DNA of 20,078 bases, taken from contig JADFSZ010000005.1 of assembly GCA_022560555.1 (NCBI GenBank), forward strand, positions 1-20,078, in the 5' to 3' direction. Source of the DNA: JADFSZ01 sp022560555 [NCBI: PVC group bacterium]. GTDB taxonomy: Bacteria > GCA-001730085 > JADFSZ01. Positions 13,937 to 20,078 of this stretch are shown here, piece by piece. The number at the start of each line of letters is the position of its first letter. The first letter of the stretch is position 1. A program made the translations under genes and the position numbers. The notes below the pieces were generated by a model, which saw nothing but the letters and a program-made list of their open reading frames with translations, was not told the DNA's origin and did not search any database.

Positions 13937-14737
13937 ATGATTCCCTTCTCCTCGATAAATTTCCACTCGTATTCGTATCGCATTTATTTTAAATGTGTCA
14001 TAGCCGCACTTCTGTTCGGATTGCTCTTTTTGTGCGGCTGGCATTTGGATATTCGACCGTTTAAAATTGTTCCCGGTATGAAAAACCTTTTTACACTTCT
14101 CAATGACGCGTTTCCTCCGGATATGAGTCTTTTTTCCGTGTCTCTAAAAGCTGTTGCAGAAACGCTTCAAATTGCCTATATGGGAACTTTGCTTGGCCTG
14201 GCGTTATCGTTGCCGTTCGGAATCTTAGGGGCACGAAATCTCTTTTCTAAGCGTGTCACCATTCCCGTACGTGTTTTTTTAGGAGCCATCCGTACTATGC
14301 CTTCGCTCTTATGGGCCGTTGTTTTTGTGATCATGATCGGGCTTGGGCCCTTTGCCGGAGTTTTGGCCACGGTGATGTACACAACAGGTTATCTTGGGAA
14401 ACTCCAGTATGAAGCAATTGAAGGGATCAATCCTGAGCCTCTAGAAGCAATGTCCGGAATGGGGGCAAGTAAATTCCAGCTCATCCGCTTTGTAGTGATT
14501 CCCGAGAGCGCGAACCATCTGATCAGCCAAGCTCTCTTTATGTTTGAATACAATGTGAGAGCGTCAACGATATTGGGATTTGTCGGGGCGGGGGGAATTG
14601 GGTTTTATATTAGCGCCTATTTAAGATATTTGGAATATGACAAAGTCTTTATGTTGATTCTCATTGTTTTTGTCACGGTTCTCGTTATTGATTATATCAG
14701 TCTCAAGATTCGCGATCGGTATCTCATGATTAAATAA
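13937..14737 (+). CDS. phnE: PhnE-type ABC transporter permease
   Basis: The inner-membrane channel of the importer, 266 residues. Hydrophobic segments lie near 18-37, 78-98, 122-150, 195-225 and 230-256, consistent with five or six helices. The cytoplasmic EAA loop that docks on the ATPase is 'EAMSGMGASKFQL' at 170-182, and the family motifs 'RTMPSLLWA' (119-127) and 'ASTILGFVGAGGIGF' near the C-terminus are clear. The start has only a weak ribosome binding site, which suggests coupling to phnC 12 bp upstream. It is a single permease, so it probably acts as a homodimer. No terminator is visible after it, and the DUF2490 gene begins 44 bp later. Confidence 0.9.
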   Translation: MIPFSSINFHSYSYRIYFKCVIAALLFGLLFLCGWHLDIRPFKIVPGMKNLFTLLNDAFPPDMSLFSVSLKAVAETLQIAYMGTLLGLALSLPFGILGARNLFSKRVTIPVRVFLGAIRTMPSLLWAVVFVIMIGLGPFAGVLATVMYTTGYLGKLQYEAIEGINPEPLEAMSGMGASKFQLIRFVVIPESANHLISQALFMFEYNVRASTILGFVGAGGIGFYISAYLRYLEYDKVFMLILIVFVTVLVIDYISLKIRDRYLMIK

Positions 14738-14771
14738 TTTTTTCCAATCCATTAATGAACAGGTATAAGAA

Positions 14772-14806
14772 AGGGTAAAGGGTGACACTTAAGATAAAGG
14801 GTAAAA
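14772..14806. repeat. GGGTAAA-type short repeat at a gene start
   Basis: GGGTAAA occurs at 14773-14779 and 14799-14805, with GGGTGAC at 14780-14786 between them. The wider direct repeat reads TAAGA, then AAGGGTAAA, with a 2-bp indel between copies. The tract spans the proposed GTG start and first codons of the DUF2490 gene, giving the lysine-rich signal-peptide N-terminus. Confidence 0.4.
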
Positions 14807-15462
14807 TTGGTATTTTATGGCTTACTGTATTGATGATGGGGATTCTAAGTTGTGATGTATCGTATGCGTCGGATGATTGGGGTTTTTGGCAAGATGCCAA
14901 TGTTAGTGTGCCGATCACAGACGACTTAAAGATTAAACTGAATCAAGAAGCAAAGTTTCGCGATAATTTTTCGGAATATTTTTATATTCATGGTGACGTT
15001 AAAATTATGTATCGCTTGTTTCCCTGGATGGATGTGGGGGCGTCTTTTAGACACATCGAAGAAAAGGGCACAAGCGGAGATTGGGAGAACGAAGAGCGAC
15101 CCTATGTAGAGATGGCCCTAAAAACCGAACTTTCCGGATTTAAAATCTCAACCCGGGCACGATTAGAACGTCGAATTAGAACAAACAAATCCGATCGTTG
15201 GCGCTTTCGTAATAAATTGACAGTGACCCCTCCTGTGAAATGGACCCCATTTGAAATTCAGCCTTATATTGCCGATGAAATTTTCTTTACCATCGAAGAT
15301 AACCGCTTTGATCAAAACCGCATCTACGCGGGCATAAAATCAAAACTGACAGAAACGTTGAGCGCAAAATTTTATTATATGTGGAAGCTCAATTACCAAT
15401 CATCGACAAGCATCTGGCGCGCGTCAAACGTGCTTGGAGGGGCTGTTTCTATGAAGTTTTGA
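14782..15462 (+). CDS. DUF2490-type outer-membrane beta-barrel protein
   Basis: The 226 residues begin with a signal peptide (lysines, then a hydrophobic core 9-24, likely cut after SYA at 28-30), followed by 'DDWGFWQDANVSVPI' and alternating strand patterns such as 'KISTRARLERRIR' and 'RWRFRNKLTV'. The last residue is phenylalanine, as in outer-membrane barrels. The pattern matches DUF2490, whose function is not established. An ILSC sequence in the signal peptide is a poor lipobox, so a lipoprotein is less likely. The GTG start is the only one that leaves a full signal peptide. It follows the importer genes by 44 bp without a terminator, so it may be the outer-membrane part of the same uptake system. 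That is inference. Confidence 0.8.
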   Translation: MTLKIKGKIGILWLTVLMMGILSCDVSYASDDWGFWQDANVSVPITDDLKIKLNQEAKFRDNFSEYFYIHGDVKIMYRLFPWMDVGASFRHIEEKGTSGDWENEERPYVEMALKTELSGFKISTRARLERRIRTNKSDRWRFRNKLTVTPPVKWTPFEIQPYIADEIFFTIEDNRFDQNRIYAGIKSKLTETLSAKFYYMWKLNYQSSTSIWRASNVLGGAVSMKF

Positions 15463-15465
15463 TTC

Positions 15466-15494
15466 TTGACAGACCAAGTTGTTTTTGCTAAGGT
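15466..15494 (+). promoter_or_regulatory. Promoter of the pnt operon
   Basis: TTGACA at 15466-15471 and TAAGGT at 15489-15494 are 17 bp apart. The -35 box begins three bases after the DUF2490 stop. Transcription would begin near 15501, about 65 nt before pntAA. Confidence 0.6.
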
Positions 15495-15565
15495 CTTAGC
15501 GATTTATCCAAACCTATATAGATAAACTCTTTTCCTCTAAACAGCCTGATCGAAGGATGAACTTG

Positions 15566-16705
15566 ATGAGGATCTGTGTTCCAAAAGAAACTCATGTTGG
15601 TGAGCGCCGTGTCAGTCTTCTGCCCGCATCCGCTGACAAACTGATCAAACTCGGCGCGGAGATTACCGTTGAAGCCGGCTTAGGATCATCGATCAAAATA
15701 TCGGACCAAGAATATCAGGATGTCGGCGTCCAAATTGAGCCGGAGAGAACGAAACTTCTAAGTTCAGCTGATATTTGTGTGCGCTTACGAAAACCCTCCG
15801 CCGAAGATGTTCAAATTCTGAAACCCGGCTGTGTGCATGTCAGTTATCTCGATCCGTTTAACGAAAAAGACCTTGTAAAAACTCTGGCTGACGCCAAGGT
15901 GAGTGCGGTCAGTTTAGAAATGATTCCGCGAACGACATTAGCGCAAAAAATGGATGTTTTATCGTCGCAGGCCAATCTTGCGGGATACGTGGCCGTGATT
16001 CTTGCTGCTGAGAGGCTGGACAAGATTTTCCCCATGATGATGACACCCGCCGGAACCATCTCTCCGTCGCGTGTTTTTATCATCGGCGTGGGGGTGGCGG
16101 GACTTCAGGCCATCGCAACGGCGAAAAGACTTGGAGCGCGTGTTGAGGCGTTTGATACGCGCCCGGTTGTCGAAGAGCAAGTGAAGAGCCTGGGCGCAAA
16201 ATTTGTTAAAATTGATCTGGGCGAAATGGGACAAACAAAAGATGGATATGCCAAGGCATTAACAGACGAACAAATGGCTAAACAGCAAGAGGGTATGGCA
16301 AAACATTGTGCGTTGGCAGATATTGTGATCACAACGGCACAGCTCTTTGGGCGAAAGGCTCCTTTGATTATCAAAGAAGATATGGTCAAACAAATGAAAC
16401 CGGGAAGCATTATAGTGGATTTGGCTGCGGAATCGGGAGGAAATGTGGCCGGAACTAAAGTAGACGAGGAAGTGGATGTGAACGGTGTCAGAATTATCGG
16501 GCTCGGCAATCTTCCGGGGCATGTGGCTAAAAACGCGTCTGAGATGTATTCGGCGAATGTCACGAGTTTTCTCACACACTTTTGGGACAAAGATCAAAAG
16601 AAGTTTAATCTCAATCGTGAAGATGAAATCATTCAAGGCTGTCTTGTGACCCATGAGGGTGAAATTGTGAACGAAAAACTACTGTCCGTATACCAAAGCA
16701 ATTAG
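15566..16705 (+). CDS. pntA: NAD(P) transhydrogenase subunit alpha part 1 (PntAA)
   Basis: This subunit carries the NAD(H)-binding domain I of the proton-translocating transhydrogenase, which makes NADPH from NADH using the proton gradient. From ATG 15566 it has 379 residues, the size of split alpha1 subunits. 'RICVPKETHVGERRVSLLP' at the start, 'AQKMDVLSSQANLAGY' (126-141) and the NAD-binding fold 'GVGVAGLQAIATAKRLGA' followed by 'EAFDTR' are family hallmarks. The ATG at 15557 was rejected because it overlaps the GAAGGA site (15552-15557), which stands eight bases before ATG 15566. It is the first gene of pntAA-pntAB-pntB, with nine bases to the next gene. Confidence 0.95.
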   Translation: MRICVPKETHVGERRVSLLPASADKLIKLGAEITVEAGLGSSIKISDQEYQDVGVQIEPERTKLLSSADICVRLRKPSAEDVQILKPGCVHVSYLDPFNEKDLVKTLADAKVSAVSLEMIPRTTLAQKMDVLSSQANLAGYVAVILAAERLDKIFPMMMTPAGTISPSRVFIIGVGVAGLQAIATAKRLGARVEAFDTRPVVEEQVKSLGAKFVKIDLGEMGQTKDGYAKALTDEQMAKQQEGMAKHCALADIVITTAQLFGRKAPLIIKEDMVKQMKPGSIIVDLAAESGGNVAGTKVDEEVDVNGVRIIGLGNLPGHVAKNASEMYSANVTSFLTHFWDKDQKKFNLNREDEIIQGCLVTHEGEIVNEKLLSVYQSN

Positions 16706-16714
16706 GAGATATAA

Positions 16715-17017
16715 ATGGACGAGACAATGGTCGGAATATATTTAGGCTTTATTCTGCTTTTATCGATCTTCCTTGGGTTTGAGCTTATCTCAAAAGTTCC
16801 ATCAACCTTGCATACGCCTCTGATGTCCGGGTCCAACGCGATTTCGGGTATTACCCTTGTCGGAGCCCTTCTATCCGCGGGAACAGAACTGGATCAAAGA
16901 GTCACCGTGATTTTAGGGTCGCTGGCTGTTGTTTTTGCAACGATCAATGTGGTTGGTGGATATTTTGTGACGGATCGTATGCTCGCGATGTTCAAAAAGA
17001 AAGAAGGGCATAAATGA
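16715..17017 (+). CDS. NAD(P) transhydrogenase subunit alpha part 2 (PntAB)
   Basis: The small membrane half of the split alpha subunit, 100 residues with three hydrophobic helices (about 4-25, 36-57 and 63-86). 'TPLMSGSNAISGITLVGAL' (34-52) is the conserved domain II segment. Together with the membrane part of PntB it forms the proton channel. AGGAG stands about six bases before ATG 16715. Its stop overlaps the pntB start (ATGA at 17014-17017), so the two are translationally coupled. Confidence 0.94.
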   Translation: MDETMVGIYLGFILLLSIFLGFELISKVPSTLHTPLMSGSNAISGITLVGALLSAGTELDQRVTVILGSLAVVFATINVVGGYFVTDRMLAMFKKKEGHK

Positions 17018-18402
17018 ATCCCGTTGTTTGGACCAATATCGCGTATCTTGGCGCATCCGTATGCTTTATTATCGGTCTGAGGATGCTTTCGTCTCCGGCC
17101 ACAGCCCGAAAAGGAAATTTGCTTTCAGCCACGGGGATGTTGATTGCCATCGTTCTGACTCTTATATCCAAAGACATTGTTACGTACAAGTGGATCGCGA
17201 TCGCGATTTTGATCGGAACCGTGATCGGTTTTTTTACCGCGCGTCTTGTGGCTATGACACGGATGCCGGAAATGGTCGCGATTTTTAACGGTTTTGGCGG
17301 TATCTCGAGTCTTCTTGTGGGATGGTCCGTGTATCATATGATGAGGGATCAGGGAGCTTTTACCGCATTTACGATTTATTTATCCGTTCTCATCGGAGGT
17401 TTGACGTTTACGGGTAGTATGGTTGCCTTTATTAAGCTGTCCGATACATGGAAAGCCATCTCCAAGGCGGTTCTATATAAAGGGCAACAAATTGTCAACG
17501 GGGCGCTTTTAGTAGCCACCGTTTGGATTTGCGTTTTGTATACGATGAATTCCGCCGCGCATTATCCCTTGTTTCTCGTCGCGGTTGTGCTTTCTTTGGT
17601 TCTGGGTGTGCTGGTGGTGATTCCGATCGGAGGGGCGGATATGCCGGTTGTCATTTCTCTTCTCAATAGTTATTCTGGATTGGCCGCGTGCGCGGCAGGC
17701 TTTGTGATAAAAAACAATATTCTTATTGTTGCCGGTGCCCTTGTAGGGGCGAGCGGAATGGTTTTGACGAACATTATGTGTAAAGCCATGAACCGGTCCC
17801 TGGCCAATGTTCTCTTCAGTGGATTCGGATCCGTCACAACTTCGAAAAAAGGCGGTGGGGGGATTCAAGGAGAAGTGAGCCCGATCAATGTGGCGGATGC
17901 TTATTTGATTTTAGAAGCTGCGCGTTCGGTTCTCATTGTTCCCGGCTATGGGCTCGCTGTCGCGCAGGCTCAACATGTGGTACGTGAGTTGGGAGAACTT
18001 CTTGAAGAAAATGGATGTGAAGTCAAATACGGGATTCATCCCGTGGCGGGGCGAATGCCCGGTCATATGAATGTTTTACTGGCAGAAGCCAACGTCCCGT
18101 ATGACGAACTCGTGGAGCCTGACGAAATTAATCCGACGATGGAAACGGTTGATGTGTGCATAGTTGTCGGTGCTAATGATGTGGTAAATCCCGCGGCCCG
18201 CGATGATGAATCAAGTCCGATTTACGGGATGCCGATTGTTGAAGTGGATCGCGCGAGAACCGTTTTTGTCTTAAAACGTTCGATGGCATCCGGATTTGCC
18301 GGGATTGATAATCCTTTGTTTTTTAAGGATAATACACGGATGCTCTTTGGGGATGCCAAGTCGAGTATCTCGGGGCTTGTGGCTGAATTTAAAGGGGGAT
18401 AA
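17014..18402 (+). CDS. pntB: NAD(P) transhydrogenase subunit beta (PntB)
   Basis: PntB holds the rest of the membrane domain (about eight or nine helices in residues 1-265) and the NADP(H)-binding domain III. At 462 residues it has the E. coli length. Domain III shows 'GYGLAVAQAQ' at 311-320, 'VAGRMPGHMNVLLAEANVPY' near 344-363 and 'GANDVVNPAA' at 386-395, the NADP-binding elements. At the place of E. coli betaHis91, which is important for proton movement, there is an asparagine (N92 in MVAIFNGFGG). I believe this is normal for the split-type enzymes. The start overlaps pntAB by four bases. Confidence 0.96.
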   Translation: MNPVVWTNIAYLGASVCFIIGLRMLSSPATARKGNLLSATGMLIAIVLTLISKDIVTYKWIAIAILIGTVIGFFTARLVAMTRMPEMVAIFNGFGGISSLLVGWSVYHMMRDQGAFTAFTIYLSVLIGGLTFTGSMVAFIKLSDTWKAISKAVLYKGQQIVNGALLVATVWICVLYTMNSAAHYPLFLVAVVLSLVLGVLVVIPIGGADMPVVISLLNSYSGLAACAAGFVIKNNILIVAGALVGASGMVLTNIMCKAMNRSLANVLFSGFGSVTTSKKGGGGIQGEVSPINVADAYLILEAARSVLIVPGYGLAVAQAQHVVRELGELLEENGCEVKYGIHPVAGRMPGHMNVLLAEANVPYDELVEPDEINPTMETVDVCIVVGANDVVNPAARDDESSPIYGMPIVEVDRARTVFVLKRSMASGFAGIDNPLFFKDNTRMLFGDAKSSISGLVAEFKGG

Positions 18403-18406
18403 TCAA

Positions 18407-18427
18407 AAATGGTAAATCGTAAATGGT
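18407..18427. repeat. Three-unit heptanucleotide repeat after pntB
   Basis: AAATGGT, AAATCGT and AAATGGT stand in tandem four bases after the pntB stop, with one mismatch in 21 bases. The 7-bp period is the same as in the tracts after sufB and sodA. Confidence 0.6.
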
Positions 18428-18498
18428 AAGATAAAAACCGTTAAGCAGGAATACGGAAATTCTTCAAACTTATAACTCCGAACTGACTAAGGAGAAAC

Positions 18499-19266
18499 AT
18501 GCTTTTAAATAACAAATGTGGTGTCATCGTCGGTGTCGCGAATAAAAGAAGCATTGCCTGGGCCATTGCGGAATCTTTATCCCGCGAGGGCGCCAAACTG
18601 GGTTTTACATATCAAACGGAACGTTTGCTGGAAAAGGTCAAGTCGCTTGTCGAAGGCACCATGCCCGGCTCTCCACTATGCGAATGTGATGTGAGCAACG
18701 ATGACCACGTCAAAAAAGCTATTGATGAACTGGGACAAGCTCTCGGGAAAATCGATTTTCTCGTTCACTCGGTTGCTTTTGCCAATAAAGATGATCTCAG
18801 TAACGGTTTTGTTAATACGTCACGCGACGGGTTTAAACTTTCCATGGATGTGAGCGCGTATTCGCTCATTTCTTTAGCCCGAGCGGCAGCCCCTTATATG
18901 ACCGAGGGCGGATCGATCATCGCTATGACATACTTGGGGTCCACACGCGTGGTCCCGGGATACAATGTTATGGGCGTCGCGAAAGCCGCGCTCGAATCAT
19001 CTCTTAGATATTTGGCCAACGAACTCGGGGCGAAAAATATTCGCGTGAACGGTATTTCCGCGGGGCCGATCAATACGCTGGCCGCGCGGGGACTCTCTCA
19101 TTTTACCGCTTTGCTAAAATACGCGGCTGAAAGATCGCCATTCAAGCGAAATACAGATCCATCCGAAGTCGGGGATACAGCTCTCTTTTTAGCTTCCAAC
19201 CTCAGCCGTGGCATTACGGGTGAGATAATTCATGTTGATACCGGACTGCATATGCTGGCACAATAG
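18499..19266 (+). CDS. fabI: Enoyl-[acyl-carrier-protein] reductase (FabI)
   Basis: FabI performs the last reduction of each fatty-acid elongation round, turning enoyl-ACP to acyl-ACP with NADH or NADPH. The 255 residues match the short-chain dehydrogenase FabI family. The cofactor site is 'GVANKRSIAWAIAESL' (12-27). The catalytic set is Y145, Y155 and K162 (E. coli Y146, Y156, K163), with Y-x6-K spacing. 'HSVAFA' (90-95) is typical, and the 'RGITGEIIHVDTG' ending is the family C-terminus. AAGGAG stands before ATG 18499. It follows pntB by 96 bp with no terminator, and a transhydrogenase neighbour would suit its demand for reduced cofactor. By its motifs it is the triclosan-target type of reductase, not FabK or FabL. 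Confidence 0.95.
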   Translation: MLLNNKCGVIVGVANKRSIAWAIAESLSREGAKLGFTYQTERLLEKVKSLVEGTMPGSPLCECDVSNDDHVKKAIDELGQALGKIDFLVHSVAFANKDDLSNGFVNTSRDGFKLSMDVSAYSLISLARAAAPYMTEGGSIIAMTYLGSTRVVPGYNVMGVAKAALESSLRYLANELGAKNIRVNGISAGPINTLAARGLSHFTALLKYAAERSPFKRNTDPSEVGDTALFLASNLSRGITGEIIHVDTGLHMLAQ

Positions 19267-19308
19267 TGTCATACATCATACGCAAAGAACGAAGGGAGCG
19301 CATGCTCT

Positions 19309-19545
19309 ATGGACAAACCGCAAATCGCCGAAAAATCACCCGCAGTGATGGATCTCGAAGCAGGAACCTATTGGTGGTGTGCTTGCGGATTGTCAAAAAA
19401 ACAACCCTTTTGTGACGGATCCCACAAAGGGACGGACTTTTCACCTGTGGAGCTGGTTTTTGAGGAAAAAAAGCGCGTCGCTCTCTGCCAGTGTAAACAA
19501 TCCAAAAAAATCGCGTTTTGCGACGGATCGCATAAAAATTTATAA
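19309..19545 (+). CDS. Double CDGSH-type iron-sulfur protein
   Basis: The 78 residues carry two CDGSH (mitoNEET-like) motifs: C24, C26, C35 and H39, then C60, C62, C71 and H75. Each motif has the three-cysteine one-histidine pattern that binds a redox-active [2Fe-2S] cluster. The first has the usual proline before the last cysteine (KQPFCDGSH); the second has IAF instead. There is no signal or membrane segment, so it is a soluble small Fe-S protein, perhaps an electron or cluster carrier. AAGGGAG stands ten bases before ATG 19309. It lies 42 bp after fabI. Its cluster would depend on SUF, the only Fe-S assembly system seen here. Confidence 0.93.
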   Translation: MDKPQIAEKSPAVMDLEAGTYWWCACGLSKKQPFCDGSHKGTDFSPVELVFEEKKRVALCQCKQSKKIAFCDGSHKNL

Positions 19546-19576
19546 TTGTTTCTTTGCTCCCGTTTTACAGCCTTCC

Positions 19577-19605
19577 TTGACAAATATTTCTAAAGCCCCT
19601 ATCAT
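19577..19605 (+). promoter_or_regulatory. Promoter of the succinate dehydrogenase operon
   Basis: TTGACA at 19577-19582 and TATCAT at 19600-19605 are 17 bp apart, giving a start near 19612 and a leader of about 40 nt. Confidence 0.6.
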
Positions 19606-19649
19606 CTCTTAACACATATCTACCTTAAAACAGGGAAAAACAGGATTTT

Positions 19650-20078
19650 ATGAAGAACGGCCTTTTTTCTTCCACGCTTGTCCGTAAATTTGTTATGGCA
19701 ATCACCGGCCTTTTTTTATGTCTGTTTCTTATCGTCCATTTAATCGGGAATTCTTTACTCTATTTCGGCCCCGGCCTCTTTAACAGTTATGCCGAAAAGA
19801 TGTCTTCTAATATTTTTATTCGTGCCCTCGAGATTATTCTCGCACTTGGGTTTCTTCTTCATATAGGTGATGCTTTCATTTTGATGGCTCAGGCAAGAAA
19901 AGCACGCTCAGTTGGTTATCTTGTAAACAAAAGCCGGGAAAACTCTTCATTGGCAGCGCGCATCCTCAATATTTCAGCCATATTTGTTTTGATTTTTCTT
20001 GTCATTCACATCAGAACGTTTTGGGTATCCACTCATTTTGGAAACACGACCTTGTCTATGTATGACCTTGTGTTGGAG
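19650..20078 (+). CDS. sdhC: Succinate dehydrogenase/fumarate reductase cytochrome b subunit (partial)
   Basis: This frame begins at ATG 19650 with ACAGGA upstream and runs open to the window edge (143 codons). It reads as the membrane cytochrome b subunit of the single-subunit (diheme) type, as in Bacteroidetes and Wolinella-like enzymes. 'SSTLVRKFVMAITGLFLCLF' at 7-26 is the conserved first helix. H30 (IVHLIGN), H71 (LLHIGD) and H120 (VIHIRTFW) are likely heme-axial candidates, and three hydrophobic helices lie near 14-38, 57-81 and 104-125. The protein anchors the flavoprotein and iron-sulfur subunits and exchanges electrons with quinone. The flavoprotein and iron-sulfur genes would be expected beyond the window. 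Direction (succinate oxidation or fumarate reduction) cannot be told. Confidence 0.9.
   Translation, partial: MKNGLFSSTLVRKFVMAITGLFLCLFLIVHLIGNSLLYFGPGLFNSYAEKMSSNIFIRALEIILALGFLLHIGDAFILMAQARKARSVGYLVNKSRENSSLAARILNISAIFVLIFLVIHIRTFWVSTHFGNTTLSMYDLVLE

Noticed and set aside
15557-15565. Upstream ATG start for PntAA
   Set aside because: It overlaps the GAAGGA site; the ATG at 15566 gives the usual MRI-VPKE start and proper spacing.
17509-17868. A 119-codon - strand frame opposite pntB
   Set aside because: Its composition is that of reversed membrane-protein codons, with no family match; pntB is clearly the real gene.

Overview
The window (about 45% GC by impression) comes from a Gram-negative bacterium. 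A DUF2490-type outer-membrane barrel, a periplasmic binding protein with a signal peptide, a split PntAA/PntAB/PntB transhydrogenase and the start of a diheme-type succinate dehydrogenase membrane subunit all point that way. I cannot place it firmly. The gene mix and the AT-rich repetitive spacers would suit an uncultured lineage such as Omnitrophota, but that is a guess. The dominant theme is iron-sulfur, metal and redox homeostasis.

Layout. (1) 179-1952: a GspE/PilB-type secretion or pilus ATPase, split in two by a frameshift near 761. (2) 1953-2349: a regulatory spacer with two strong sigma70-type promoters, palindromes and a possible short terminated transcript. (3) 2350-9867, + strand: Rrf2 regulator, sufB, sufC, sufD, sufS, sufU, a two-domain Nfu scaffold and a Mn-type superoxide dismutase. 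This is a complete SUF Fe-S assembly system. A hairpin at 9904-9935 ends it from both sides. (4) 11911-9949, - strand: a DtxR/MntR-like metalloregulator followed by an adrenodoxin-reductase-like ferredoxin-NADP reductase. (5) 12205-15462, + strand, divergent from the regulator: PhnD/PhnC/PhnE-type ABC importer and a DUF2490 outer-membrane protein. (6) 15566-18402: pntAA-pntAB-pntB proton-translocating transhydrogenase with its own promoter. (7) 18499-19545: fabI and a double CDGSH Fe-S protein. (8) 19650-end: succinate dehydrogenase cytochrome b subunit, cut by the window edge.

How the parts may work together (inference): the Rrf2 and DtxR-like regulators sense Fe-S or metal status. SUF and Nfu build clusters for Fe-S enzymes such as succinate dehydrogenase and the CDGSH protein. 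SodA protects them from superoxide. The ferredoxin reductase and the transhydrogenase supply or balance NADPH for ferredoxin and for fatty-acid synthesis (FabI). The substrate of the PhnDCE importer is not evident, and the neighbouring metalloregulator leaves a metal-related substrate open.

The spacers are unusual. Several carry degenerate tandem repeats with a 7-bp period (4343-4405, 9872-9906, 18407-18427, less clearly 14772-14806), and two copies of another intergenic element flank sufS-sufU. I saw no tRNA, rRNA, CRISPR array, insertion sequence or phage gene.
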